DNA from: Schlesneria sp.
Lineage (GTDB): Bacteria; Planctomycetota; Planctomycetia; Planctomycetales; Planctomycetaceae
Assembly: GCA_028291515.1 (NCBI GenBank)
Contig: JAQGHU010000084.1
Span: 30,224 to 94,223, forward strand
Reading direction: 5' to 3'
DNA: 64,000 nucleotides
This document shows, piece by piece, positions 7,790 to 16,865 of this stretch. The notes under the pieces are model-generated. The model was not told the origin of the DNA, did no database searches, and saw only the letters and a program-made list of their open reading frames with translations. Made by a program: the position numbers and the translations under genes. Position 1 is the first letter of the stretch. The number at the start of each line of letters is the position of its first letter.

Positions 7790-8974
7790 TTACTTGGGGA
7801 GGTCGACTTTGATTTCGTTGCCACTCTCTTTGACATCGACAACCAGGCCTTCGTCATAAACGACAAAATCTTCGATCGTCGGCTTGGGTTCGACTGATCC
7901 CAGGTCGTAGATGATCACGGAGTTCGTTCCCAGCACGGGGCCGTGAGCTGTGTCGATCGAATACTTGCCTTGTGAGACCATTGCCCACGCACGCGGTTTG
8001 TTTTTGTCTTGCGGCACGAAGGCGACCATTCCCCAGCGAAGGGGATTGCCGTTCCGGACAACTGTTCCAGTGATAGGGGCTCGCTTCACATCAGCGAGCA
8101 AGCCGTTAGCCTGCAGCCATTCACCGAGTCGATCTTTCCAGCCGTAGACCGCGGGATCAGCGGGGGCGAGGCCGACACCATGAGGTCCGTTCTGATAGAC
8201 ATGCAGTTCGGCAGGGACTTTCGCTTTTCGGCAGGCCGCGTAGAACGCCAGGCTGTTCTCGACGGGAACGCCGGAATCTTCGCCGGTGTGAAACAGGAAT
8301 GTCGGTGGCGTCTGCGGCGTGACCTGCTTGTCGTTGGAGAGATTGTCCAAGAGTTCGGGCGTGGCCTGATCACCCAGGAGATTCTTGGCCGATCCCGTGT
8401 GTGCGAACTTCTCAGTCAGGCTGATCACGGGATAGCAGAGGACTGCGAAGTCGGGGCGCGAACTTTGTTGAGCGACCAAATCACTGCTCGCCTTGTCTCC
8501 GTCGTCAAAGTGAGTCGCTGCCGTCGAAGCGAGATGCCCGCCTGCCGAGAATCCCAGGATCCCGATGCGGTTTGGGGCGACGCCGAACTTGTCGGCATTT
8601 GCACGAACATAGCGGATCGCTCGTTGAGCATCCTGCAGCGGAGCCGGATGTCGATAACGAGGTGCCAGGCGGTACTTCAGCACGAAGCCGGCCACACCAA
8701 TCGAATTGGCCCACTTGGCGACTTGATGACCTTCGTGATCAGTCGCCAGAGCTCCGTAGCCGCCGCCTGGACAAATCACGATGGCCGCGCCGGTCGCCTT
8801 GTCTTTGGCAGGCAAGTAGGCACGAAGTTCAGGCTTGTCACGTTCTTCTTCGCCCGCGGCATTCGGAGCCCCATTCGGCCAGATCAAGATCGGGTCAGGA
8901 CCGGCCGCATTGACCAACGCAGGCATCATCAGCAGACCACTACAAACAACCGCAGACCAGACAAAACGCGACAT
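7790..8974 (-). CDS. Secreted alpha/beta hydrolase (esterase-like) with a C-terminal Ig/transthyretin-like domain
   Basis: A 394-residue protein with a signal peptide (WSAVVCSGLLMMPALVNAA). The hydrolase core has the oxyanion motif ICPGGGYGAL, the nucleophile elbow GFSAGGHLAS, an acidic residue in HTGEDSGVPVE and the catalytic His in NGPHGVGL. This is typical of the acetylxylan-esterase-like (BD-FAE) group common in planctomycetes. From about residue 300 there is a second domain (ITGTVVRNGNPLRWGMVAFV, then GKYSIDTAHGPVLGTNSV), which resembles the small carboxypeptidase-regulatory-like domains found alone as lipoproteins in this phylum. Start ATG 8974 is chosen for its GGGAGGG site; an upstream ATG at 9001 is in frame. 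Likely acts on an ester outside the cytoplasm. Confidence 0.8.
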   Translation of the reverse strand: MSRFVWSAVVCSGLLMMPALVNAAGPDPILIWPNGAPNAAGEEERDKPELRAYLPAKDKATGAAIVICPGGGYGALATDHEGHQVAKWANSIGVAGFVLKYRLAPRYRHPAPLQDAQRAIRYVRANADKFGVAPNRIGILGFSAGGHLASTAATHFDDGDKASSDLVAQQSSRPDFAVLCYPVISLTEKFAHTGSAKNLLGDQATPELLDNLSNDKQVTPQTPPTFLFHTGEDSGVPVENSLAFYAACRKAKVPAELHVYQNGPHGVGLAPADPAVYGWKDRLGEWLQANGLLADVKRAPITGTVVRNGNPLRWGMVAFVPQDKNKPRAWAMVSQGKYSIDTAHGPVLGTNSVIIYDLGSVEPKPTIEDFVVYDEGLVVDVKESGNEIKVDLPK

Positions 8975-9052
8975 CGAGCCACCCTCCCGTTGAATCGTCA
9001 TAGAATGCCACGCGAGGATTCTAACAACATTGGGAGTGCCGTGAATGACTCA

Positions 9053-9079
9053 GGGCCATGTCCTTGACGAACATGGCCC
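9053..9079. terminator. Hairpin between the esterase-like and ATPase genes
   Basis: GGGCCATGT (9053-9061) and ACATGGCCC (9071-9079) form a 9-bp stem with a 9-base loop just after the stop of the minus-strand ATPase gene (9114). No U-tract follows on either strand, so an intrinsic terminator is only a possibility. Confidence 0.35.
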
Positions 9080-9113
9080 CGATCACATTCAGCGTATGAA
9101 AGAAACGCCGATC

Positions 9114-10613
9114 TCAACCCGTTCCCAGGCCGCGATCGTAGGCTTCCAGATCACGCATGTAGACGGCCAGTGTCGACTGCAACGTCTCGCGGCTGATCTG
9201 CCATTTGGGCGATTCGTCGGTGTAACGGTGACAGTGTTCGACCAGCAGTCGGTGCAGGAACTTGAACAGGTGTCGGGGGACTCGCAACCGAGCCAACGTG
9301 CTGACCAGTTCCGGCTCACTGATAGAATCGTCGAACCAGGATTTCAGCTTTGATGCGGCGGCCTGATTTTGGGGATTGCTGGCGCGGATGCGATCGTTGG
9401 CCAGATCGTAGAGCGATTCGCCAGTCCACTCGAGCGAGCGGATCAGGTTCTGCTTGTCCAACCGGGACCGTTCGTAGAACTCTTTGTCTTCCTTCGCCAG
9501 GTAGAAGCTGACTTCGATTGGCAGCAGCAGTTTGAAGCCGAGTCCTGCCAGCTTGAGGAACTTGTTATCGAACATCGGCCACAGGAACGCCTTCATGCGA
9601 TCGGGCGACCCGTTAATCAAATGCGGTTCGTCGACGCGATCGACCAGCACCGTCACCGACGTGAATCCCAGCGATTTCAGGATCGCCTGCAGTTTGCCGA
9701 GCAGTTCGTAGCGATCGTCGCTACGTTCGCGAGAGGGTAACGGTTGACCGATCAGATCGCCTGCTTCAAATCCCGACAAGACTTCACGCAGTGGATTGAC
9801 CTGACGATCGAGCACTCGGACCTGACGCTTGATCTTCCAACTCAGCCAAGCCAATTGGCCATGCTTGTACAAGAAGGGAGCCCACGCCGCGATCAGAATC
9901 ACCCACGTCCACCACTGTCCAAACTGCTTCAGGCTGCCGAGTTGTGCGAGCAACCCGAACAACCCCAGCGACACGCCGGCCCCCAGGCCCAATTGCCACC
10001 AAGTCTTCCAGTTCTGGAAACGCAGCTTGCGACGCAGGCTGGTCCAGCGATGCTGCGGGCTGACATGCGTGCTGCGATCATAAAACGCGGCCAACAGCAG
10101 CAGATCGCGCTTCTGGGATCGTGTCAGGTTCTGCAGCTTGTCGCCCACCACTTCAAACGGCTGCGGCGCGCCGTGAGTCCGCTCGTCGAGCACATCATCA
10201 ATCAACCGCGTCACCGCGATCGACAGAATACAGTCGATGTGATCCCACAGTCGCCACTTTGTCAGCGTCCGTTCCGGCGTTCCACCAGGCCAGGCCATCT
10301 TCTCGTTGAAGCAGTCGAGGAACGGATTGAAATCATCGTACTCAATGATGAAGACGCGATTGTCGGGATTCGCCTTGTTGTGTTCGGCGGTATGTTCAAC
10401 GATCTGCAGCCGCAGCGCGGTCTTACCGCTGCCTTTTTCACCGAAGACGACAGCGGTCGACGGAGTGGCAGGGTCGCCGTAAATCTTATCCCAGGCGGGG
10501 TGAAAGGTGCCGCGAGCACAGAATTGCTGGAATAGCGGGTCGGTCTGAGCATCTTCCTGGCTGAACGGATTCTGTTTCAGACCGTGATGGTCAAGGAACT
10601 GCTGAACTTTCAT
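9114..10613 (-). CDS. P-loop ATPase with central membrane segments
   Basis: A 499-residue protein. Walker A is VVFGEKGSGKTALRLQI (residues 55-71). A Walker B-like strand with acidic residues reads SVTVLVDRVDEPH around residue 320. Residues about 205-250 contain two hydrophobic stretches (LGLGAGVSLGLFGLLAQLG and TWVILIAAWAPFLY) that probably cross the membrane. The rest is helical and charged. The order (N-terminal P-loop, mid-chain membrane hairpin, then Walker B) recalls KAP/Sll1717-type predicted NTPases, but I cannot assign a family with certainty. It stands alone, convergent with nothing and divergent from DUF2760 (10896) across about 280 bp without a gene. Start ATG 10613 is unambiguous. 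Function unknown. Confidence 0.6.
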   Translation of the reverse strand: MKVQQFLDHHGLKQNPFSQEDAQTDPLFQQFCARGTFHPAWDKIYGDPATPSTAVVFGEKGSGKTALRLQIVEHTAEHNKANPDNRVFIIEYDDFNPFLDCFNEKMAWPGGTPERTLTKWRLWDHIDCILSIAVTRLIDDVLDERTHGAPQPFEVVGDKLQNLTRSQKRDLLLLAAFYDRSTHVSPQHRWTSLRRKLRFQNWKTWWQLGLGAGVSLGLFGLLAQLGSLKQFGQWWTWVILIAAWAPFLYKHGQLAWLSWKIKRQVRVLDRQVNPLREVLSGFEAGDLIGQPLPSRERSDDRYELLGKLQAILKSLGFTSVTVLVDRVDEPHLINGSPDRMKAFLWPMFDNKFLKLAGLGFKLLLPIEVSFYLAKEDKEFYERSRLDKQNLIRSLEWTGESLYDLANDRIRASNPQNQAAASKLKSWFDDSISEPELVSTLARLRVPRHLFKFLHRLLVEHCHRYTDESPKWQISRETLQSTLAVYMRDLEAYDRGLGTG

Positions 10614-10895
10614 CGCGTGATCAACTTTCGGTTGTTCTGGTATTCAACGACATCCGCACACACAGCGTGCGGGGTGCGAAGGCCTGATGAAAAGGCCTCG
10701 GCGTTCGAGCGACGGATTGTAGACGTGAATGACTCTACGCGCGGAAACGCACAGCGTCTACCGAATGCAACATGTTTCACAGACTCTTCAGATAGGCGAT
10801 TGCCAGTCTGTTCGGCGGACTTGGTTGACAATTGCGATTTCACCCGCGCTACTTGGGGTTTGCACGACTGATTATGACATCGGGAGAGACCCTTC

Positions 10896-11453
10896 ATGGG
10901 CCGGATTTTGCTTGCGTTTCGAGTGTTCTTTAAGGTGCTGTTCAACGGCGAAGTGGCGTCGCGCGTCGATCGAGCTTTGGTGGGACTGGCCGCGCCCGAG
11001 CCAACCCCCGTTCAACCGGCCCCAGTCCCCAAGACCGAAGAGCGACCCCGTCCAGAACCGAAACGGCCGACTCAAAGCGAAGCTGTCACGCTTCTGGCCA
11101 CTTTGCAACGCGAAGCACGACTGGTCGACTTCCTGAAAGAAGATCTGTCCGGCTACACGGACGATCAAGTGGGAGCCGCCGTGCGAGCGATCCACCAAGA
11201 CGCCGCCAAGGTACTGGATCGATTGTTCTCGATCCGAGCGGTCGTCAGCGACGAAGAAGGGGCCGCCGTGGAAGTCCCCGCGGGATTCGACGCGGCTCGG
11301 TATCGATTCACTGGCAAGGTCGCGGGAGAAGCACCGTTTCGCGGGACGTTGCGACATCATGGCTGGGAAGCGGGTCGCTGCGAGCTGCCGCAATTTACCG
11401 GGAGTGACTCGGGAGCGAAGACGATTGCGCCGGCGGAGGTGGAGTTGGGTTGA
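10896..11453 (+). CDS. DUF2760 protein, partner of the downstream Hsp70
   Basis: A 185-residue protein. It has an N-terminal amphipathic or hydrophobic segment (ILLAFRVFFKVLF), a Pro-rich linker, then the conserved DUF2760 part: AVTLLATLQREARLVDFLKE, DDQVGAAVRAIHQDAAKVL and the C-terminal FRGTLRHHGWEAGRCELPQF. DUF2760 genes are commonly found directly before atypical DnaK-like genes in planctomycetes and proteobacteria, and here an Hsp70 gene follows at 12041. The natural pair is interrupted by the four-helix-bundle unit at 11461-11995. SD GGGAGAG lies 7 bases before the ATG. The role is unknown; it is presumably a co-factor of the Hsp70. Confidence 0.85.
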   Translation: MGRILLAFRVFFKVLFNGEVASRVDRALVGLAAPEPTPVQPAPVPKTEERPRPEPKRPTQSEAVTLLATLQREARLVDFLKEDLSGYTDDQVGAAVRAIHQDAAKVLDRLFSIRAVVSDEEGAAVEVPAGFDAARYRFTGKVAGEAPFRGTLRHHGWEAGRCELPQFTGSDSGAKTIAPAEVELG

Positions 11454-11460
11454 GGAAAGC

Positions 11461-11995
11461 GATTGCAAATTGCGAATTGCAAAATGCAAATTGAAAATTG
11501 GAAGACAGAAAGCAGAACGACTCGATCCGCAACTTGTTACTTGAGGGCGTGGGCATGAACTCGGAGGCGTTGGAAGAACGACTGCTGGAGTTTTCTGCTC
11601 GGGTTGGTCGGGTTGTTGATGCGCTGCCTGACACTCGTTTGGGTCGCCATATCGCAGGACAGCTTGTTCGAAGCGGAACGTCACCTGCTCCCGATTATGC
11701 CGAAGCCTGTAGTGCTGAGAGTCGCAAGGATTTCATTCACAAACTTCGCATTGCCTTGAAAGAACTTCGCGAGTCGCGAAGCTGGATACGTCTGATTATT
11801 AAAGCAGAGCTACTGCCAAGTACCCGAATGACCGAACTACAAGAAGAGTGCGAGCAACTCGCTAACATCATCGGCAAGTCGATCGTCACGGCCCGCCAAA
11901 AACAACCAACTCGCGATCCCCAACAAGACCGACAACCATAGCCTCCTGCCTCATCAATTTTAAATTTGCACTTTGCAATTTGCATTTTGCAATTC
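11461..11995 (+). mobile_element. Four-helix-bundle gene bounded by AT-rich inverted repeats (candidate mobile unit)
   Basis: The left flank (11461-11501) and right flank (11953-11995) are built from repeated AATTGCAAA/ATGCAAATTG words. A 20-bp block, GAATTGCAAAATGCAAATTG (11474-11493), is perfectly repeated in inverse orientation at 11976-11995. The enclosed 535 bp holds a single S23/IVS-type gene and separates DUF2760 from Hsp70. Base composition drops sharply in the flanks. Mobility is my inference; no target duplication or transposase is visible. Confidence 0.45.
11555..11941 (+). CDS. Four-helix-bundle protein, S23 / 23S rRNA intervening-sequence type
   Basis: A 128-residue protein starting at ATG 11555; an upstream start at 11498 would run into the repeat. 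The sequence LEERLLEFSARVGRVVDALP, GRHIAGQLVRSGTSPAPDYA, FIHKLRIALKELRESRSWI and the C-terminal ECEQLANIIGKSIVTAR is the classic pattern of the S23 ribosomal-IVS/four-helix-bundle family (TIGR02436). The accessory protein Avd of diversity-generating retroelements belongs to the same superfamily and binds RNA/DNA. No reverse transcriptase or template repeat is present here. The gene sits inside inverted AT-rich repeats and splits an otherwise conserved gene pair. Its role is unknown, possibly nucleic-acid binding. Confidence 0.85.
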   Translation: MNSEALEERLLEFSARVGRVVDALPDTRLGRHIAGQLVRSGTSPAPDYAEACSAESRKDFIHKLRIALKELRESRSWIRLIIKAELLPSTRMTELQEECEQLANIIGKSIVTARQKQPTRDPQQDRQP

Positions 11996-12040
11996 CCCGA
12001 CAAACGCAAGCTGTAAATCTCAAACCAAACCAAGAACTCT

Positions 12041-13834
12041 ATGCCAGCCAAGTACATCATCGGAATTGACCTCGGAACCACCAATAGCGCTTTGGCTTAT
12101 GCCGCGCTCGATGCGGATCGGCCTGATGTCAAATTGCTGCCTGTTCCTCAGTTGGTCGCGCCGGCGACTGTTGAGAACCGAAATCTATTGCCGTCGTTCT
12201 TGTATCTCGCCAATAAACTGGAAGCGTCGTCGGGTGCCTACGACTTGCCGTGGGCGACCGATCGAGAATTCGCCGTGGGTGAGATGGCGCGGCGTCAGTC
12301 GGCCGAGTTGCCTGAACGGACAGTGGGCGCAGCGAAGTCGTGGCTGGGGCATAGCCGCGTCGATCGGCATCAGGCGATTCTCCCTTGGGGAGCCGGGGAT
12401 GATGTACCCAAGGTGAGTCCCGTGACGGCCGCTCGTCGCTATCTCGAGCATTTGGTCGCCGCGTGGCACGATGCCTTTCCGAACGATCCGATCGCCGAAC
12501 AACAAGTGGTGCTTACTGTTCCAGCGTCCTTCGATGCGAGTGCTCGCGAACTCACGCGCGAAGCGGCATCGCTGGCCGGTTTGCCCGACGGCATGGTGTT
12601 ACTCGAAGAACCGCAAGCGGCGGTCTATTCATGGCTGACGGCGATCGGCGAACGCTGGCGTAAGGTACTGAAGGTTGGCGACACGCTGCTCGTCTGTGAC
12701 GTTGGTGGAGGAACCACGGACCTCACATTGGTGGGCGTTGCTGAGGAAGCGGGCGAGCTGATTCTGAAGCGAATCGCTGTTGGCAATCACCTACTGGTGG
12801 GCGGCGACAACATGGACCTGGCGCTGGCTCACTATGTCGCCGGGTTGTTTGCAAAGAAGGGGGTCAACCTGGATCCCTGGCAATCCGTGTCGTTGTGGCA
12901 CGCGTGTCGTCTGGCCAAAGAAGCGTTGATGGCACCCGATGGCCCCAAGAAGCATCCGGTCTCAATCCTGGGTCGCGGCAGCAAGCTGATTGGCGGCACG
13001 GTCACGGTTGATGTTCCGCGCGATGCGACAATGGACCTGCTGATCAATGGATTCTTTCCGACCTGCGGCGTGGACGATCGACCCGCTCGTCAACGCGCAT
13101 CGGGCTTTCAAGAATTGGGCCTGCCCTACGAAGCCGATACGGCTGTCACAAAGCATCTGGCGGCGTTCCTGCAGAACCACGGTGAGACCGAAGGCCAGCC
13201 CGCTCGACCAACTTACATCCTATTCAATGGTGGTGTGTTCAAGGCCGATCCATTGCGAGATCGTTTGCTGGAAACCCTGAAGACCTGGTTCCCTGACTCA
13301 GTGCCGCAGACGCTCGAAGGAACGCACGACCTGGACTACGCCGTCGCTCGTGGAGCCGCCTACTACGGCTGGGCCAAAACCAATGGCGGTGTCCGCATTC
13401 GAGGAGGCGCGGCACGGTCGTACTATGTCGGTATCGAATCAGCAGGCTTAGCGATCCCAGGGGCACCTCGTCCGCTGCGAGCCTTGTGCGTCGTTCCGTT
13501 CGGGATGGAAGAAGGAACCGAAGTCGATGTGCCGTCGGAAGCGATCGGCCTGATTGTCGGCACGCCGGCCCACTTCCGGTTCTTCAGCTCGTCGACTCGA
13601 AAAGACGATGATGCCGGAGTGCGGCTGCAGCGCTGGACCGACGACGAATTGTCCGAGACCGATTCCCTGGAAGCCACTCTGCCCAAGGACGAAGCGCTCG
13701 ATGACAACTATGTTCCCGTGCAATTCCACACGAAGATCACGGAACTTGGCTTGTTAGAACTGTGGTGTGTCAGCACGCGTGGCAGCGGTCGCTGGAAGCT
13801 GGAATTCAGCGTTCGTGATGACGTGGAAACGTGA
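12041..13834 (+). CDS. Hsp70/DnaK-like ATPase with a non-classical C-terminus
   Basis: A 597-residue protein. The actin-like ATPase motifs are clear: GIDLGTTNSALAY at residues 8-20, LEEPQAAVYSW, the phosphate-2 loop VCDVGGGTTDLTLV and the adenosine motif YILFNGGVFKADPLRDRLLE. The C-terminal quarter (SSSTRKDDDAGVRLQ; ELGLLELWCVSTRGSGRWKL) is shorter than in DnaK and lacks an EEVD-type lid tail. It matches the Hsp70 subclass that travels with DUF2760. Its neighbour DUF2760 lies upstream beyond the S23 unit. No dnaJ or grpE is near. It probably acts as a specialised cytoplasmic chaperone or assembly ATPase. The stop is 1 bp from the stop of the convergent methyltransferase. Confidence 0.9.
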   Translation: MPAKYIIGIDLGTTNSALAYAALDADRPDVKLLPVPQLVAPATVENRNLLPSFLYLANKLEASSGAYDLPWATDREFAVGEMARRQSAELPERTVGAAKSWLGHSRVDRHQAILPWGAGDDVPKVSPVTAARRYLEHLVAAWHDAFPNDPIAEQQVVLTVPASFDASARELTREAASLAGLPDGMVLLEEPQAAVYSWLTAIGERWRKVLKVGDTLLVCDVGGGTTDLTLVGVAEEAGELILKRIAVGNHLLVGGDNMDLALAHYVAGLFAKKGVNLDPWQSVSLWHACRLAKEALMAPDGPKKHPVSILGRGSKLIGGTVTVDVPRDATMDLLINGFFPTCGVDDRPARQRASGFQELGLPYEADTAVTKHLAAFLQNHGETEGQPARPTYILFNGGVFKADPLRDRLLETLKTWFPDSVPQTLEGTHDLDYAVARGAAYYGWAKTNGGVRIRGGAARSYYVGIESAGLAIPGAPRPLRALCVVPFGMEEGTEVDVPSEAIGLIVGTPAHFRFFSSSTRKDDDAGVRLQRWTDDELSETDSLEATLPKDEALDDNYVPVQFHTKITELGLLELWCVSTRGSGRWKLEFSVRDDVET

Positions 13835-13835
13835 T

Positions 13836-14741
13836 TCAGACAGGATCCCAGCGCTGGTAAAACTGCTTGTTGGAGAACGAGTAGTGCCGCAACTGGCGCT
13901 GGCCGTCGACATAATGTTGCCAACGGATCGGTAAGGCGCGAAAGCACGTTCGAGCGAGTCGTCGACACGTTTGATAGACCGAACGTGAAGTCGGCGCTGC
14001 ATCGGTCGGTTTATCGCCACTTTGATAGGCCGTCGCATAGTCAGATTGAATCGGCGCCTTCGTGAAGAGTGGCACGGTCGCCGTCTTTAGAGCGTGAGCC
14101 ATCATCATGACTGGCGACTTGGAAACGAGCCCGACGCGCGTCTTCAACAGTGCCGGATCAACAACAGAGTAGCATTGTGTCTGATATCCCAGTTCCGCTC
14201 CGGGATAGCTGTGCTGCTCCAGAATGACTTGGCGGACTTCGAATCCGTTCTCGGGTTGCAGGATGCGAAAGAAGAGTTCGGGGCTGAACTGGTAGAAACC
14301 GTGTCCGGCGTGATTGTTGGCCATCGTGAAGACGAACAAGCTGCCACCCGGCTTGACCAGCTTCATACAGTTCGCGATCGCCGCCGGAAAATTGAAGATG
14401 TGTTCCAGCGAGCCGCCATCGATCACGACATCGAATTTATCATGGTGAACCGAGTCGATCGGTTCATTCATGTCGTGAAGAATCTCGCTGCCTTCGAAGT
14501 CCGAGTAGTCGAGCGACTGGACATCCCTCGCACCGAGAAATGATCTGAAGAGATCATCCACGTATTTTTCCCGAGCCAGGGCCGCGGCACCGAGTTGCGG
14601 ACCATAGCGCGTGGCCAGCCGTTGAATCTGGGATTGCGACAAATAGCTCTGCTGATGGCCGATCGTCAGTATGCGATCAAAACAAACCCCGGCCTGCTTG
14701 GCTTGGGCGAGCAAAGCAACATGACTAAAGAGGATCCCCAT
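13836..14741 (-). CDS. Class I SAM-dependent methyltransferase-like protein
   Basis: A 301-residue protein from ATG 14741 (frame open from 14807). The central part FDVVIDGGSLEHIFNFPAAI, CMKLVKPGGSLFVFTMANNH and the GHGFYQFSPELFFRIL motif match class I methyltransferases that act on large polar substrates, often near polysaccharide genes. The usual glycine-rich motif I is poorly conserved (RILTIGHQQSYLS), so activity is not certain. The C-terminal 90 residues are basic and unassigned. It is convergent with Hsp70 and has no same-strand partner. Substrate unknown. Confidence 0.65.
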   Translation of the reverse strand: MGILFSHVALLAQAKQAGVCFDRILTIGHQQSYLSQSQIQRLATRYGPQLGAAALAREKYVDDLFRSFLGARDVQSLDYSDFEGSEILHDMNEPIDSVHHDKFDVVIDGGSLEHIFNFPAAIANCMKLVKPGGSLFVFTMANNHAGHGFYQFSPELFFRILQPENGFEVRQVILEQHSYPGAELGYQTQCYSVVDPALLKTRVGLVSKSPVMMMAHALKTATVPLFTKAPIQSDYATAYQSGDKPTDAAPTSRSVYQTCRRLARTCFRALPIRWQHYVDGQRQLRHYSFSNKQFYQRWDPV

Positions 14742-15051
14742 CGTCGATCGTTCCGCGGACTTCGGTCTTAGCCGGTCAAGTTTGCGGCGACCTTGGAACA
14801 GCGTCAACGAATACGCGAAAAGTCATCGCCAAACGAATCCACAGGGTCGCTCAAATCGCCCGAAAGTACGCTTCCCCCAATAAAATGGAGAGGGCCTGAC
14901 GATCGCTCTTGCATTTCTGAAATGGAGTTCTGTACTCTGTCCTGGTGTATTCGCAAGAATTCTCGACGAAATGCCGACGAATTCGAAACCCATTCTGACA
15001 TCAGTCGTGTACGCTTTCGCGAGTTGAATCCCCAATCCTTGGCCATGTGAC

Positions 15052-15477
15052 ATGATCGCCGGACGCCCTTCAGCGCCGATTCGATTGATCACGCGCGGTA
15101 GCTTGCTATCGTTGTGCCTGTTGGCGTTTCTGGCTGGAGATGCCCGTCCGGCATGGGCCACTTGTGGTGATTATCTGCACGGCCACGGCCCGGCAGTCGC
15201 CAATCGCTTCGACAGTCCCGTCAGCCTGCCAATGGCGAATCAGGACCATCGTTCAGTTCCCGGACCAAAGTGTACGGGACCGCAATGTCAGCAAAATCGA
15301 CAAACTCCTGGCGCGCCGACGAAATCGGTTCCGGTTCCCGTCTCCAGTGATGCCATCTTGATGGTGATCGCGGTACTGACGAATGCGGATGATTTCTCTT
15401 GCCACCGAATTGCCCACACCGAACACTCGATCACGGGTTTTATCGGCGGCATCTTCCGCCCGCCGCAAGCTGCGTAA
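15052..15477 (+). CDS. Small secreted CGDYL-family protein (copy 1)
   Basis: A 141-residue protein with a signal peptide (SLLSLCLLAFLAGDARPAWA) followed at once by TCGDYLHGH, a GPKCTGPQCQ segment, and a C-terminal IFRPPQ. The second copy at 20633-21055 shares ATCGDYL, C-x-GP-x-C and IFRPP but little else. Such spaced short motifs around four cysteines suggest a disulphide-bonded periplasmic or surface protein. I do not recognise a named family. In both copies the next gene is a DUF1559 pseudopilin and the one after it a small lipoprotein, so the three probably work together. Confidence 0.65.
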   Translation: MIAGRPSAPIRLITRGSLLSLCLLAFLAGDARPAWATCGDYLHGHGPAVANRFDSPVSLPMANQDHRSVPGPKCTGPQCQQNRQTPGAPTKSVPVPVSSDAILMVIAVLTNADDFSCHRIAHTEHSITGFIGGIFRPPQAA

Positions 15478-15755
15478 CCGCATGCTGACGCGTCGGTTGC
15501 GATAAGCTGCGCCAAAATGTATCTGGTTTCTTTGGCGTGGCGAACCTCGGGATTATGACGGGAAGAGCGCGACTTGATCGCGCTCGACCCACCCGCGGTC
15601 GTCAACTCGACTCCTCAGCAATTGTCGGTGACCCGGTCAGAAATGTGGTCTGCTGCGCCATCAATTTCTGCCATGCACTTCCGCGGGCTGGTCTGTTGTC
15701 ATTTTTCTTCGCGCGATTGCGCGGTTCATTGTCGGATGCTTTTGGAGGAATCACC

Positions 15756-16733
15756 ATGTCTGTAAGAACTCGTCGAAGTGCTTTTACGCTGATCGAACTG
15801 CTGGTCGTCATCGCCATTATCGCCGTTCTCATCGCTCTGTTGTTGCCAGCGGTCCAACAGGCCCGTGAGGCGGCTCGCCGGACGCAATGCAAGAACAACT
15901 TGAAGCAGTTGGGGCTGGCATTGCACAACTACCACGACACCTATCGCGGTCTGCCGATGGCGAAGAACACGGCGACGGCACCGGCTCAAACGAACTTCCC
16001 CGCTCAGGCTCGAATCCTGGCTCAGCTGGATCAGGTGCCCCTGTTTAATCAGATTAACTTCAACGGTAAGGCCACTGATCCGACCAATGCGGTGCCGTAT
16101 GCCTATACGGTTCCCGCTTTTCGCTGCCCGTCGGACTCAGACACTATGCAGGCGGTCGCTGGTGGTCGTAACAATTACTACACGAATTATGGAACCATCA
16201 TCGGAAATTCGTTGCCCGGAGCGACCGCGGCTCAAGCGAACTTCGGAATGCCGATGCCAGATGGCGTGATGTTCCAAGATAGTTTCGTCGGATTGGGCGA
16301 CATCACCGATGGAACCAGCAATACGGTGATGATGTCTGAGCGTTGCCTGGGCGACGGAAGCAACGGGATCAGTACCCGCAGAAGTGACACGTTCCAGCCG
16401 GGGACTTATCCCGCCGACGCGAACGAAGCGTATACGATGTGCCGGGCCACGGACATCACGGATCTCTCGAAGCAAGGGAAGTCCAACGGCGGCGTCTCGT
16501 GGCTTGCTCCAGACCATACGACGACGTACTACCAGCACGTGCTGTCGCCGAACGATCTGTCGTGTATGTATCCACCCAGCCGGATTACGACGACGGCCAA
16601 CAGCCGGCACACGGGTGGGGTCCAATCATTGATGTCTGATGGTGCCGTCCGATTTGTGTCGGAGAACATTGACAACAAGGTCTGGCGTGCTGTCGGATCA
16701 CGCAATGGCGGCGAAGTGGTGAGCGAGTTCTAG
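15756..16733 (+). CDS. DUF1559 type II pseudopilin-like protein
   Basis: A 325-residue protein. The prepilin N-terminus [20 protein letters not shown] and the following [16 protein letters not shown] are the standard planctomycete DUF1559 start. The body has [15 protein letters not shown], and the C-terminal H-x9-DG box reads [17 protein letters not shown]. These proteins are processed by a prepilin peptidase and exported by a type II/IV-pilus-like route; planctomycetes encode dozens to hundreds per genome. ATG 15756 is chosen because GGAGGA lies 6-11 bases upstream; the open frame starts much earlier (15537). Middle gene of the CGDYL-DUF1559-lipoprotein cassette, copy 1. Confidence 0.93.
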   Translation: MSVRTRRSAFTLIELLVVIAIIAVLIALLLPAVQQAREAARRTQCKNNLKQLGLALHNYHDTYRGLPMAKNTATAPAQTNFPAQARILAQLDQVPLFNQINFNGKATDPTNAVPYAYTVPAFRCPSDSDTMQAVAGGRNNYYTNYGTIIGNSLPGATAAQANFGMPMPDGVMFQDSFVGLGDITDGTSNTVMMSERCLGDGSNGISTRRSDTFQPGTYPADANEAYTMCRATDITDLSKQGKSNGGVSWLAPDHTTTYYQHVLSPNDLSCMYPPSRITTTANSRHTGGVQSLMSDGAVRFVSENIDNKVWRAVGSRNGGEVVSEF

Positions 16734-16865
16734 TCGGATCGCAGACGACGTCTGGACCAGAACTATGAGGTCTGAGGTTTCGAACCCGCTGTTCGAAGCC
16801 TCAGGCAGTCTATTCCCAGAGCCGCCTTCCGGTCGTTTCCTATTCCGAACAGGAATTTCTTTCAG

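Noticed and set aside
9114..10613. Anti-phage KAP or STAND NTPase defence system
   Set aside because: P-loop and membrane segments are present, but no effector, nuclease or partner gene is adjacent, and the family match is uncertain.
11555..11941. Diversity-generating retroelement (Avd-like protein)
   Set aside because: The protein is of the same superfamily, but no reverse transcriptase, template repeat or variable repeat is present nearby.
14808..15051. Short frames between the methyltransferase and the CGDYL gene
   Set aside because: No motif, no ribosome-binding site, and they overlap each other on both strands.
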